Shown here: piece after piece, positions 10,801 through 22,349 of the stretch
Layout: the number at the start of each line of letters is the position of its first letter
Position numbering within the stretch: position 1 is the stretch's first letter
NCBI GenBank assembly: GCA_905178155.1
Contig: CAJINV010000003.1
Coordinates: 4,499,863-4,563,862, forward strand
Source of the DNA: Amoebophrya sp. A120
Lineage: Eukaryota; Sar; Dinophyceae; Syndiniales; Amoebophryaceae
Direction of reading: 5' to 3'
DNA: 64,000 nucleotides
Notes under the pieces: model-generated
Database searches by the model: none
Told to the model about the DNA's origin: nothing
What the model saw: the letters and a program-made list of their open reading frames with translations, nothing else
Position numbers and translations under genes: made by a program

Positions 10801-13482
10801 CCCGGGTCCAGCGGACAGTCGAGGTAGAGTTCGTCTATTGGCGTATTGGCGGACCCCGCGGCTGCGTGGAACCGATTCGTACCGTCCACCGTGTGACCAA
10901 AGGTGCGCAGCTTGCGCATCGCGTCGCAACTGTAAGCGGCGCGCTGCTTCTCGTTCGCCTTAAACCTTTTCCCGAGGTCCAAGTCCAGCCATGCGAGCGA
11001 GGACTCGTTATCTGCCGGGGTATGCTCCTCCGGGTAAAAGAATGCGGTCGTGTCGTGCTCGCGGTCCTTCTTCTGGTTCTTCAGAAACGCGTGCTTGTCT
11101 TCGTACAACTGAGGCATGTTCGCAATGTGCTGCATTTCGTTTCGGGGCATGTCCCAGCGCGCACTCGGATTGCCGCTTCCCCCCATCTCCGGCCCGATCT
11201 TCGATAGAATCTGCTTCTGGCCCTCCTTGTAGGTGGCCTGCACATCGGCGTGATCCGTTTTGTAGTCCTCCCCCGCCTGAATGTCGGTGAAGGCCGTGGA
11301 CGCTGTTGTGTGTCCGGAGTGTCCGCGCCGCATCCCGTCCCGTCGCGCGCGCTGTTGCAGCACGTGCCGCCGCACGTGAAACTCCTCGGACCGAGGCCGA
11401 GCCTCGCTCTTGGTCAGCGGCTGCTGGGCGATGCTGGTGGCGTCGAAAGCGAGCTCGGGGAAAATCAAATGCCCCTTCAGGTTCCCGTCGTTCCGGCGCG
11501 TGCGCTTGGCTTGTTCGCGCGTCCCACGCAGCGCGGCGTGGTCCTGTTCGCCCTGTCGCGCGGTGAGGTGGTTCACCTTCACGTACGACAACCCGGGATA
11601 CTTTACGTCCACCCCGGTGTGCTTCATCGCGTCCTTCGTTTCGGGCGCGAGGTACCCAGTTTCCTTGGCATGAATGTGGTCCAGCACACGGCGGTAAAAC
11701 TGCAACGACAGGGCACCCTCGTTCTTGTAGCGCGTTGCCAGGCGTGCGGCCCGAGGATCCACCTCGGTATCCGACACGGTCTGCAGCTCGTCGGCCGTCT
11801 TGTCCTTTCGCACAAATTTTACTTGTCGCTTCTTCTCCTTGCCCTGCGCCTCGCGTTCGCGGACCCCCGGGGCCCCGAGCACGCGCATTCGCCGGCGTGC
11901 ACGCGCTGCGGCGTCCGCCTTCTCAACCTCGTCCTTAGTCACGCCCTGCGCCTCCCAAAGTCCGGGCGTGGTGAGCTGCGCGTCTCTTATATCGATCTCG
12001 TGGTTCCAAATATACCTGCGTAGTTGATATCAGTATTTAGTGAACTTTCATTTCCTGTTTTTTCGGGCATACAAGAGAAGTCGGCAGAACGAAGCCACGA
12101 GATGAAAACACACTTAAATCTTCTAACCCCCTGCAAACATCGTGAAAGTTCAAAGTAAGTAAGTACCCCTTGCCCAGATGTGGCCACTTCCAGGGTGGTG
12201 GTACGTCATTATCACCCCGTCGAACCATCTCCGGAAGTCCTCGTTCGTGGATGCGCTGCCGCAAGTTTTTCATCATGCCCTCCTTGGGGAAAGAGAACAT
12301 TTCGTGTAAGGGCGTGGTGCGGACGTCTCTCACTTTGCCCGCGGCCCGCATGTCATGGGCCTCCTGCAAGTCCTGCGCGCTGCTGGTCCGGCCTCGATCG
12401 GTGACTTTCTCGGCGACCGCAAATTTTTTCCGCTCTACGTCCTCGATCACCTTCTGCCTCGCGGTGGCGTCCTCGGGCCTAGAATCCAGCTGCTGCTCCA
12501 GAGCGCCGTCTCGTCCTGCGGACGACTCAGTCGCGGCAGGCTGCTCTACTTCCCGTGCCGGCCCTCCCAGGGGGCCGCTGCCTGGCGCTGCGGCATGCGG
12601 GAGCGGTGGTGGGGGAACAAAGTGCACGCGGCTCTCCGCCCCCTCGTTCACTTTGTCGTCCAAAATGTGCGGGTAGCCGCGGAAGTACTCAAAGTCGAAA
12701 TCCTCCGTGAAGTCGTAGAAACGGCGGTTTTTCTCCTCCTCCTGCAGCCTCCTGTGATCGATGCTGAGCCCCGTGCGGACGGGATAGGAGCTTCCTCGCT
12801 GATGCCGGTTGTTGCGCGTGATGGTCTTCGAGCGACGCACTGCCCCCGGTGGGACGGTCGTTAGATTGTTGCGGCGGGGGGACGTGTGCCGCACCGCCAC
12901 CAGGTCGTCCGGCGTGTACTCTTGTCCGTTCCGCAAAAAGAGCTCTGTGACGTCGTTCGGGCTCTGGTCTCGCAGCTGCAGGGCCGACGGCGAGCCCGCT
13001 GCGGGACCCGGCGGGCCGCGCGGGGACGCGGGCTTTCTCGTGTCGTGGGCTGTTCCCGATGCAGTTCTTTCCTGCTCCGGATCATACACGCATTCGCCTT
13101 TCAGGGCCTGCAACTCCCGGTCCACGCGCCCCTCTTCCCACTCGGAGAAGTCCCGCCGAACGGCCTGCGACCGCGCGTGGTGCTGAAACGGGGGATCGTT
13201 AACAAGGGATTTGCTTACCGCGGCACCAGCATCTACATCGTCGCTGACCTCCCGGCCCCAGGAGTCCACCTGCTGTCGCGTCTCCTTTATTTTGGACTCT
13301 CCGAACCCAACCTCCCGCCCGCCCGCCATGCGCCAGCTGGCCAGTGGTCGCAGATCCCAGTGCGTGTTCTGCGCGGCCGCCGTGGTTTTTGCAACAGCAA
13401 CCGCGTCCCGCGGCGGAGCCCGCTTGACCGGGTTCCCGAAAATGTCCTCATAGCGTTGCTGCCTCTCTCTTCGACCCGACAT
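4866..13482 (-). CDS. Giant protein of unknown function (2,821 aa)
   Basis: Two exons, 13482..12167 and 12015..4866, joined by a 151-bp GT–AG intron (12166..12016). The junction reads PHLGKG/YIWNHEIDIRDAQL and keeps frame. Start ATG at 13482 (MSGRRERQQRYEDIFGNP). The second exon is open for more than 7.1 kb. The protein is highly charged, rich in Arg, Glu, Gln and Ser, with low-complexity stretches and no signal peptide or membrane segment. Tyr/Pro-containing blocks such as YFTTIPPHRKPHLKN and LPKSPMYHLPWDPYEVRLFGG near the C-terminus, and Ser-phosphosite-like RSRSATAL and RRTQSAG, are the more protein-like islands. No family is recognised. The composition would fit a cytoskeletal or axonemal scaffold, but that is a guess. 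The long antisense ORF at 6495–7931 is a shadow. Confidence 0.85.
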
Positions 13483-14044
13483 CTCGATTCAGCGCAACGC
13501 GCCCGCCGGCGCACCTTCTGCGCAAACAAAAAATGAAAGTGAAACTAGTGATGAAAAGAAAAGGAAAACAACAATGCTGCTGACATTATTTGTACATTAT
13601 GGTATGTTCTTGAAGGTTATAATGTTGAAAGCGGATACAGTATTTCATAAGTTTTTTGCTTGCTTCAGACGAATTCCTAACGTAGCCTGCGCTTTAAAAC
13701 GGAACAAAGTTTCATAGCTTTCTTTTCATGATCTGCACAATAATGCGCAGCAGACCACTACTTCTACTTGTCGTGTGCAACATGCGCTTTGTACGACGGA
13801 AGTACGCCAACCACGACAGGAACGATGCAATTGACGGTGTACGACATCAGACACACGACTGTTTGGAACGATTGCAAGTTCTTCATTAAGATTTACCTTT
13901 GCGTTTGAACGACGGAAAAATAATTCTTTCACGAGTACTACCTTTTCAGGTTCAACAAGAACGGTGCCGCTTCTGAACAGTATGATATACACCCAGAGTA
14001 ATTTTACTGGCCTTGGACGACAAGAGCGTTTCCGGAAGTTGAGT
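13483..14044. other. Intergenic; possible minus-strand exon remnant
   Basis: About 560 bp upstream of the giant gene. A minus-strand open stretch at 13992–13726 (with GTVLVEPEKVVLVKELFF) looks somewhat protein-like and could be an exon lying beyond the A-rich tract, but no start, splice partner or family supports it. Confidence 0.3.
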
Positions 14045-14610
14045 AGATCAAAAAGAAGAAAACAAAAAAAAAAAAAAAAAAAAAACTAAAAAAAAAAAAA
14101 AAAACAAAATAAAAAAAAAAAAAAAAAAACAAGATAAAAAAAAAACATATAAAAAAAAAAAATAAATAAAAAAAAAAAAAAGAAAAAAATAAAAATAAAA
14201 AAGAGAAAAAAACTAATGCACAAAAGAAAAAATAAAACTAAAAAAAAAAAAAAAAAACAAAGAAAAACAAAAAAAACAACACAAAAAAAAAAAAACAAAA
14301 AAAAAAAAAATAAAAAAATAACAAAAAAAAAAAAAATAGAAATAAAAACAACAAAAAAAAAGAAAAAAATAGAAAAAAAAAAAACAAAAAAAACAAAAAA
14401 AACAAAAAAGAAGTAAAAAAAAAAAAAAAAAAAAAAATAATAAAAAAAAAAATAATAAAAAAAAAAAAAAAAAAATAAAAAAAAAAAAGAAAATAAAAAA
14501 AAGCAAAAAATAATAAAAAATACAAAAAATAAAAAAAAAAGAAAAAAATAAATAACAAAAAAAGAAAACAAAAAAAAAAAAAGAAAAGAAATAAAACAAA
14601 CAAAAAAGAA

Positions 14611-14650
<40 letters not shown>

Positions 14651-14777
14651 AAACAAGAAAAAAAGGAAAAAAAAAAACCAACAAAAAAAAAACACAATAA
14701 AAAAAAAAAAAACAAAAATGAAAAAAAAAGAAACAAAAAACAAGAAGAAAAAATAAAAAAAAAAAAAAACAGAAAAA
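14045..14777. repeat. A-rich low-complexity tract (~730 bp)
   Basis: The plus strand is almost entirely A, with isolated C, T or G and no fixed period. It ends exactly at the TATGACTTGC terminus of the introner at 14778. Phe-rich minus-strand ORFs across it are an artefact of composition. It could be a genuine poly(A)/poly(T) expansion or an assembly or sequencing artefact. Confidence 0.9.
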
Positions 14778-15029
14778 TATGACTTGCTCAAACGTTACAA
14801 TCTCAAACGTTACAATAGAGTCTGGAATTTGTGTTGCATGATGGGCATGACAGACTCGCACAGCGTTCCACCTTTTGCAATACAAATTTTCCCAGATTGT
14901 AGTGGGGTTTGGAGCTCCGGAACTTCTCATGCGCAACCCCATGAGAGTTGGCTAGATCATGCTCATCATGCAAGACAAATCTCAGATTCCATTGTAACGT
15001 TTGAGATTGTAACACCTGAGCAGGTTATA
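14778..15029. mobile_element. Introner-like element, family C
   Basis: A 252-bp element. Left end TATGACTTGCTCAAACGTTA and right end (reverse complement) TATAACCTGCTCAGGTGTTA are followed on both sides by CAATCTCAAACGTTACAAT, an inverted repeat of about 45 bp. The inside contains the GGAATTTGTGTTGCATGATG-type module shared with families A and B. No duplication is visible because the left side is the A-rich tract. A GT–AG pair (CAG|GTGTTAC … TTTGAG|CAAG on the minus strand) exists inside the TIRs. It lies at the 3' end of the minus-strand ORF 15640–15030. Confidence 0.75.
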
Positions 15030-15640
15030 TCGTCCCAGGCTGCAGCGTCGCCGGCTTCCTGCGGAGAGATGATATGATACTCCTCGTCGTCGACCTCTGC
15101 CACGAGGTCGAACTTCTGCTTGTAGTACGACTGCACCTGCGCAGCGTCCGGCAGGTTCGTCGGGGTCCGCTTCGCAGGTTGAAACGAGGATGCTGGCGAA
15201 GATGAGAGCAGGTCGTTGGCGTTTGCTGTGATCGCAGGGGATCCGCCTTGTTTCACGGATGAGGAAAAGGTGCTTGGAACTACGTCGACCTCCTTGACGT
15301 AGTTGCGCGGTCCACCACGCGAAGAGGAAGGCGAGTGCTGCGACGACACCGGGGGGTCGCAAATCACGCCCGTAATTTTCTGAATCCGACCCTGGCCACC
15401 CCATTCGCGAATCTGACTGCGTTTCTCTTCGACAGTGAGTGGCTGTTTCTTGTTGACCGGGGCGGCTGCAGCCGCTAAAATCTTCGGGACCTGTAGTTGC
15501 ATTTCGGCACAGATGATTAGACTAAGTGTAAGTACCAAAATCCACATCTGAACAAATATTTGCTGGTGCATCGCATCCTCTATCGAGCGCACAAGACAAA
15601 AGAAAAGAAAACAGCAAAAACCATATTCATCGCTATACAT
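14966..15640 (-). CDS. Putative secreted or signal-anchored protein of unknown function; 3' end uncertain
   Basis: Start ATG at 15640 (MYSDEYGF…) or, more typical for a signal sequence, the internal MHQQIFVQMWILVLTLSLII at 15571. The hydrophobic stretch at that second start resembles a signal peptide or anchor. The rest is Ser/Pro-rich with VEEKRSQIREWGGQGRIQK and a C-terminal stretch with QSYYKQKFDLVAEVDDEEY. The open frame enters a TIR element at 15029 and stops at 14966 inside it, so the genuine coding exon probably ends near 15030 and continues, if at all, beyond the A-rich tract. No family is recognised. Confidence 0.5.
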   Translation of the reverse strand: MYSDEYGFCCFLFFCLVRSIEDAMHQQIFVQMWILVLTLSLIICAEMQLQVPKILAAAAAPVNKKQPLTVEEKRSQIREWGGQGRIQKITGVICDPPVSSQHSPSSSRGGPRNYVKEVDVVPSTFSSSVKQGGSPAITANANDLLSSSPASSFQPAKRTPTNLPDAAQVQSYYKQKFDLVAEVDDEEYHIISPQEAGDAAAWDDITCSGVTISNVTMESEICLA

Positions 15641-16378
15641 CTACCGCTTTCCCGGGGTTTGTCACGTTCACTGGGTTTTTGGGCATCGTAAATATCCCCA
15701 CGAGTCCCAGGTGGGGCACCGTCATCGGTCGCACGCAAGACAATGCCATGTTTCTTTCTTCTAGTATTGGGCTATAGAAAAGTGGATTTCGCAAAGGCAA
15801 ACAAGGCGTGTGCGTGAATATATGTTTTAAAGGTAGGAAAAGAATCAAAATGCAATCGAAGGGGAAGCGAAAGAATAGTAGATGGACCTGAAGACGTAGA
15901 AGTAGAAGTAGAACTAGAAGACGACAATGGAAAAATAAGGAAAATAAGTCTTTGTCTCAACCGCTTGCCCAACCACCGCTAGGCTGACATTGCGGAAAAT
16001 CGAGGACCGAATGGAATCATACCAAAAATACCGAAAAGAAATCATGAACAGCTCTGCGTGTACTTATAGATTCATCTGCGAGAAAAAAACCGACAATTCT
16101 CCAAACGCGCAATACCACCGAGAAAAGACACCGATTCGTTGCATGCTTCCTGTCAACATGTACTACCGTCATTGTCATACTTCCGGTTCTGGATGAACAA
16201 AAGTCTCGGTGTGCAAAATGACTGTCACGCGAGTACTAGAAAACCGCTGGCTGCTTCAGAGCGCGTTCTTGTTGTTTCGATACTTTTACTGTGTTCGCTG
16301 TTTCACTAGATAATTGATGTCCCCGCTCGACATACGTAGCTTCGTACCGTTCTAGTCGTGGCCATAGTTGTACATTCG
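15641..16378. other. Intergenic, no gene seen
   Basis: Spacer between the TBP-like gene 3' end and the small secreted-protein gene. It contains a short purine-rich tract (gaagtagaagtagaac near 15896–15915) and short unsupported ORFs only. Confidence 0.45.
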
Positions 16379-17868
16379 CTATTTCTGGTAGGGAAAGAAC
16401 TTCGGATACAGGTCATCCAGCACCAGGTACATGTCGTCAGTGGTCTTGGCCCCGGTAATCACGATTTTCCCCGAGACAAACACCAATATGGACATCTTCG
16501 GTTCGTCGTGATTCCACACCAGTCCAGAGAACATCTCTGGCTCGTAGGACGAGTACTCGCGAAAATCGTAAGCGATACCTGATAGATGAATTTATTCGAT
16601 TCATTTTCTGACTCTCTTTGCTGCATGGTGGTAGCGGTACTTCTAGGAGCACCCCCATGCATCTACTTCGCAACAACCGATACAGGCATGCAAGGTTCAC
16701 TGTTAGACTTGGGGTGATCACTTACACTTTCTGTATTCTCTTGTTCCGACAAGATGACAACGACTTCATAGAACAAAAAGTAAGGCTTTATCATACCTTC
16801 CAAGCGCAGCGGAAACCCGAGGTCCGCAATCGCAATTAGGTTTTCGAGCTGGTAGTTCGTGAACTTCGCATTTGGGTAGCCGATTTTTTGAAACATCTTG
16901 GCCACCTTCTTTCCGGCGAGTTTGGCTTCGTCCGGGGAGCGCGCCCCGGTGATCATGACTCGGCCGGTTTCGTACACCAAGGCGGTGGCTCGCGGGTCGC
17001 GGTGGCGCACGATCAGCGATGGGGCCTTCTTCGGGTTGTACTCGATGTTCCGCGCCCGGCAGACCGTGTCCTGCAGATCCACTTCCACCTGCAGCTGAAA
17101 GGACGCGACGCAGTTGTGGACGACCGGGACCACGTTGTCGGGCCTGGCATTGTTGGCCGTGTGCATCATCGCGCTGACCGACTCCAGGTGTGCCGAGGAA
17201 AATTTCGGCAAAACCGACAGTAACGTGTTCTCCGCGTCCACTTGACCCTGCTCGATCTTCTTCTCGCGCACCGTGGGCTTTTTCAACCCCAGGGCCTCGT
17301 TCCTCTGTCGCACCTTGGTGGCCGCGCTAGGCTGCGGGCCGAACCCGGAAAACGTCTTGTCGTCGCCGTCGGAGTCAATGTCAGTTTTCCTTTTTTTACT
17401 CAGGTCATTGTTCTGCTGTCCGGATGCAGAGGCTGTCGGCTGTTTCTTCGCCTGCTTTTCTGCTTCCTCCTCTTCTTCCAGTGTGGGCAACAAAGTTTCC
17501 ACGTTCGGTCGTTTCTTGGTGCTGGAAGCAGCTGCCGATTTATTCTGCAAAGGCGGTGCCCCGGCTGCACTCGCGGCCCCGGTACGACCAGAAGGCGCGC
17601 TGCTGCTACTGCTGCTGCTGCTTTTGAGCGTTGTGCCGGTGATTGGCTGTTTGGAGGCGGAATTAGTTGCTGCCGTGCTATCCGGCACCACTTTCAACTT
17701 GTCATGCTCCTTGGAAATGCGGTCGGCCATGTCTTCCAGGGCGTCGCCGTCGAAGTCCTCGGCTGCAGCGAGCAGGTCATTCGGGTTAACCGCCTTGTCA
17801 TCTTCCTCAAATCCCGTCCCGAAAAAGTCATCCCAGGTGTCGTACTCCTCCTCAGCGTCGTCTGCCAT
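16379..17868 (-). CDS. TATA-binding-protein family factor (TBP-like), 423 aa
   Basis: Basal transcription factor of the TBP fold. Exons 17868..16797 and 16578..16379, joined by a GT–AG intron (donor GTATGA, acceptor CTATCAG) at RLEG/IAYDF. Residues 1 to about 220 are an acidic, Ser/Lys-rich N-terminal extension. The saddle follows: repeat 1 has RARNIEYNPKK, TALVYETGRVMITGA and GYPNAKFTNYQ; repeat 2 has YSSYEPEMFSGLVW and SILVFVSGKIVITGAK; it ends DLYPKFFPYQK. Aligned by eye with yeast TBP, the four DNA-intercalating phenylalanines (F99, F116, F190, F207) are here Ala, Tyr, Phe and Phe, so both in repeat 1 are lost. Dinoflagellate TBP-like factors are known to have lost such residues and to prefer TTTT over TATA boxes. 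Membership of the fold is secure; DNA preference is inferred. Confidence 0.95.
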
Positions 17869-18674
17869 GGCTTGATGTTTTCAATCCTTCTTGTTCCAGC
17901 TGCTACACAAGAATGGGAAAGTCTTTTCCCTTTTGAAGTAGCGTGAAATCAGTTGAAAACGAAAGTACTAGAAAATCCTTCGCTTATAGTACTAGTTTTA
18001 AAATCTCATTGTTACGTTTTCAGAAACCGATTCGTCCTGTTGTTCCATTGGTTGGATCTGAAATGATCCGCATGAAAACGATTCTCAATCACATGAAAAA
18101 GCGGCATTCAGAACCGGATCGCATTTGCAATTTCGTGCGATAAGCCAGAAAAACAATCGGTTCAGGGCACCGAAGATCGCAACGCCACGGCGACAATGAA
18201 CTAGGATCCATTTTCATTCGGATACGAGGATCATTTTTCTTTTTGCGTATATAAAAGCTTGATCGAAGCGCTGGCTTTTGCCTGGCGCAGTGGATACGAA
18301 CCGTCAATTATAACACACCTTGTTTCCGATCATCCGACGTCGACATAATTCTACATCACAGTATTTGATTCTACATCACAGTATTTGCCTTTCTTTCGCG
18401 GAAGATCAGCAACTTTTTATTGTACAGAGACGGCGCCATTCCGTGGTTTTTCTGCTGACCTAAGATCTCCTGTAAAGCAGCAAAAGTACAAAATTCAGAG
18501 GCGTGAAAAGTAGTTTGAGGAATGCAAAATCAAAACATTTGAAAAGACGAACTACGTGGTTTGTTCAAAATGTTCCTAATATCATACAGAAATAATATTA
18601 GACGCTAAAAAATGACCCTCCCAACCTCCACCGTCGGACAGCCACCTCCTCCACCCCTTCCCTCATCCTCCGAC
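17869..18674. other. Intergenic with a 20-bp tandem duplication
   Basis: No gene supported. A perfect tandem pair attctacatcacagtatttg lies at 18348–18367 and 18368–18387. The remainder is AT-rich spacer upstream of the TBP-like gene. Confidence 0.5.
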
Positions 18675-19670
18675 CGACCGGCCTCCTCCTCCGGTCCAGA
18701 CCTCCTCCCCGGCTCGCACCTCCTCCTCCGGCCCGGACCTCCTCCTCCGGTCCGGCCCTCCTCCTCCGGTCCGGCCTTCCTCCTCCGGTCCGGACCTCCT
18801 CCTCCGGCCCGGACCTCCTCCGCCGTTCCGGACCTCCTCCTCCGGCCCGGACCTCCTCCGCCGTTCCGGACCTCCTCCTCCGGCCCGGACCTCCTCCTCC
18901 GGTCCGGACCTCTTCCTCCGGCCCGGACCTCCTCCTCCGGTCCGGACCTCCTCCTCCGGCTCGCGCCTCCTCCTCCGGCCCGGACCTCCTCCTCCGGCCC
19001 GGACCTCCTCCGCCGGCGCGGACCTCATCCTCCGGCCCGGACCTCCTCCGCCGGCCCGAGCCTCCTCCTCCGGCGGGGACCTCCTCCTCCGGAGGCCGGA
19101 CGTCCTCCTCCGGCCCGGACCTCCTCCTCCGGCCCGGACCTTCTCTTCCGGCTCGCGCATCCCTCCTCCGGCCCGGACCTCCTCCTCCGGCTCGGACCTC
19201 CTCTTCCGGGCCGGACCTCCTCCTCCGGGGGCCGGGCCTTCTCCTCCGAACGCTGGAAGGACCTCCTCCTCGGGAGACCGGACCTCTTCGTCCGGTGCCC
19301 CGACCTCTTCCTCCGTGGCCCCGACGTCCTCCTCCGGGCGCCCGACCTCCTCCTCTGGAGGCCGGAGGGACCACCTCCTCCTGGCGCTGGACCTCCTCCT
19401 CCGGAGGCCGGACCTCCTCCTCTGGAGGCCGGACCTCCTCCTCCGGGCGCCGGACCTCCTCCTCCGGAGACCGGCCCTTCTCCTCTGGAGGCCGCACCCC
19501 CTCCGCCGCAGGCCGGACCTTCTCCTCCGGGCGCCGGACCTCCTCCTCCGGAGGGCGGGCCTCTTCCTCCGGTCGTGCCTGCCTCGACCTCCTCCTCCGG
19601 GCGCCGGACCTCCTTTGCCGGCCGACCGACCTACACGCCCGGCCCGCGGACCTCCGCCGCCGGCCCAAGG
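18675..19670. repeat. GC-rich CT minisatellite (19-bp, then 21-bp units)
   Basis: About 1 kb of tandem units. The first part (to about 19230) is built on the 19-bp unit ggacctcctcctccggccc; the later part (about 19340–19600) on a 21-bp unit gaggccggacctcctcctctg. Because 19 is not a multiple of three, the same 19-residue peptide pattern appears in all frames on both strands, producing long ORFs (353 aa plus; 422 and 454 aa minus) that are not evidence of genes. The strand is strongly pyrimidine-rich. Confidence 0.9.
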
Positions 19671-20295
19671 TAGGTCCTTTCTCGCTCCGCCGGCCCCAAC
19701 TTCCGGCCTGCTGCACCCGGCCTCGGCGCCCAGAAATTCTTCTCCGGCCTGGAGAACTCTTCTTTCGGGCCCCCGGAATCCACCTTGAGCCAGCGGGCCT
19801 TCGCACCCGGCCCCTGACCTCCTTCTCTGGCCAGCGGCCGGACCACCTCCTCCGGTCCGCGGACATCCTCCGGTCCTCCTACTCCATCGGGCTCGCGGAT
19901 CTTCAAGGCGGTGTACGCGCCCGTACGCAGAGCCACAGACCTTCGCTCTACTTCGCGCGTGTGCTTGCAACTGTTTGCACCCACGCAAAACAGAAAACCA
20001 TTGGAGCGCGCCAAGGCCCAGGCGCACACAATAGAGCCGGCCAGGCAGGAGGCTGGCGGGTTTTATTTATGTTTTGTCTAAGAAGCTTGCACTACATTGT
20101 TTTTCTTTCTCTTCTTGAGGTGGTTGTCCTAGTGGGGGGGATTTGTGATCGGTCGCTCTTTGCTAGTATAGTACACAAGCAAAAATTGATCTTGAAGCTC
20201 CAAACAATGGAATTTTGAGTTGCACAAACAATCAATCGTAAGTGGTTTCAGTCCCTGTCCAACATTGGTCGTCGTACTTCAACAATAAAACCGCT
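19671..20295. other. Intergenic, no gene seen
   Basis: GC-rich edge of the minisatellite grading into AT-rich spacer. ORFs here are extensions of the repeat-driven frames. Confidence 0.4.
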
Positions 20296-21348
20296 TTACA
20301 ACCGGCGGCCTGCGATTTGGCGCCCAGTGAACCCGTCCCTCGCCTGCTGCTCGCGAAGCAGCCTGGCCTGCTCTTCGGGTGTCATCATCTTCGTGACGGG
20401 TGCGGCGGCGGGAGCTGCTGCTTGCTTCGTGGTGACCGGAGCCTCGTCACTCATAGCGCCGGTGTTCGCGTTGGCGTTGAAGTTGACGCCGCGCTTGACC
20501 AACGGACCGATCATGGCACCGTAGGACGCGTTGACGAAGATGTTCATGGCGCAGGCGAACAAAACCACAAAGGGCAGCATGACCCCCTCCGAGGTCTCCC
20601 CGACCAGGTCGTAGTCCCGCATGATCTTCAGCACCGTGGAAAGCTGGAACAAAAACAGAATTCCGTTCATCGGCTGGCCCGCAAACTGCACCAAGGTGGT
20701 CGCCCGCCCGTAAAACGCGAACAGCACCGGGTAGGCCGCGCGCAGAAGCACGTACCTGTTTAATATCATGTATGTGTCCATCAAAACGTAATGAGATCAC
20801 CAAATCTATTTTTTTTTCCTATTCAAGTCCGGCGCCACGCAAAGAGGGCTGGGAAACTAACTCGAATGGAAAGACTATTCTGCAAAATACGTAAACCGAA
20901 ACCAAAGTAGAAAACTTCCAATCGCTTACAGCACGCCCAGCTCCACGCCGACGGCTCGGTTGACGAACAGGGTGTAGCACAGGAAGGAGATCACGAAGGG
21001 TAGGCCCTGTTCCATGTGGTTTCCGGACATTTTCTCGGCCAGGGTGTACTCCCCGAGGCTGAAGTTCCCGAAGTCCAGGTTGATCATGTTACGGACGAAC
21101 TGCTCCAGGTTGCAGATCAGCTGCTGCAGGAACGCGTGCGCCACCAGCACCAGCACGGCGGTCCCGTAGTTTTCCAGGTTCGAGTAGCCCGCCAGGGCCG
21201 GCTTGCCGGCCCCCGCGCCCGAAGAGTACAGCCAGAAGGTCACCAGCGCGACCGACCAACCGAACACCACGGGAAGCATCTTCACGTCGTGCGGGTCCGT
21301 GCCCCAGAAGTAGGGCCGGCCCGCAACCGAGGCGCGTTTCGGGTCCAT
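20296..21348 (-). CDS. MAPEG-like multipass membrane protein (292 aa)
   Basis: Exons 21348..20930 and 20755..20296. The donor GTAAGC and acceptor AACAG join VELGVL/YVLLRAAYPVLF in frame. Start ATG at 21348 (MDPKRASVAGRPYFWG). There are about four hydrophobic segments. The central block HMEQGLPFVISFLCYTLFVN followed by LRAAYPVLFAFYG resembles the NxxEQ…P and R..Y..Y pattern of MAPEG (membrane-associated eicosanoid and glutathione metabolism) proteins. The C-terminal 60 residues are Ala/Pro-rich and hydrophilic. Family assignment is moderate; substrate unknown. Confidence 0.7.
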
Positions 21349-22349
21349 GGTATTTTGTTGACTCGGATGGGAGCGAGTTGCAATCAAGGAGAGAGGGAAA
21401 GTAATGTTTTACAACGGATAGAAAGCGATGGATGATGACGCAGAAGCAAGAAATGTGCTCTTAAATGGGGATGCTTCAAATGGGAAATCTGTTTCAGTCG
21501 AAGTCGATGTTTCGGTAACATAAAACTGCAGCACGCTTTCACATTCAAGAATAGGCATGCAGCAAAGGAAGCACAACTTACTTTGTAAGGATGAACAAAG
21601 TTTTTAGGTTGCAATGGTACGAACGATGAATCGTAAAAGTGTGTGCACGATAAGACCGATTCTATCTGTTGTAACCACATGAACGTGAGACTAGCGCGTG
21701 CCAAACCGATTCTTCTTGGTGAGAAATGATAGTAGCCTGGAAGTTGTCATGCTCTCCACCATTATCCGATTGCAGGACGACCGACATTTAGTTTACGTTT
21801 GTCTGCCGTGGCATTTTGGAACCGAAATTTCAACAGTGAGCGAGCTTCACCGACCATCATGAACAGCTGTGCGGGATGACCTGAGCCTTCATAAGATAGG
21901 CTTACCTGTAGCTCTTTTACTTGTACACGCGAGGACAGAGTGATTATAGGCATCTCACTTGTGGAGACCAAATTACATTTATCTGTGTATCGGCGGGTGA
22001 TCGATTCGATTATATATCAGATAGATTAAAACTCGATCAAAGATAAAGGTTGTTCAGAATATGTGGTTGATACTTTCACGATCAGTTTCAAACAGGGAAA
22101 GGGACCTGACTGCTTCTACTTGTCTGTATCATCGCTAGAATGCCGCGGAAGGATCTTGGTGGAAAGGTGGTCGATTTTCTGCGCAGGGGCCGGGTCGTCG
22201 CATGCTGGACGCGGGGCAGCAATTTCCTGCGGGCTGCGGCATCGAAAAAGGTCCGCTGTACTTGACAAAACGGGGCACCGCGACGCCACAAAGATCGAAC
22301 ACCGCAGAAGGCAGAAGCAGACAAGGCACCGGAATCGTCAGTGGGTCGC
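21349..22349. other. Intergenic, no gene seen
   Basis: About 1 kb of AT-rich sequence with only short ORFs on both strands; nothing recognisable. It separates two minus-strand genes. Confidence 0.45.

Noticed and set aside
14086-14942. Long Phe-rich minus-strand ORFs and a Lys-rich plus ORF
   Set aside because: They are produced by the A-rich tract; composition alone keeps the frames open.
18598-20027. ORFs of 422, 454 and 353 codons over the GC-rich minisatellite
   Set aside because: The 19-bp period makes the same peptide in all frames of both strands; no non-repeat domain or splice support.
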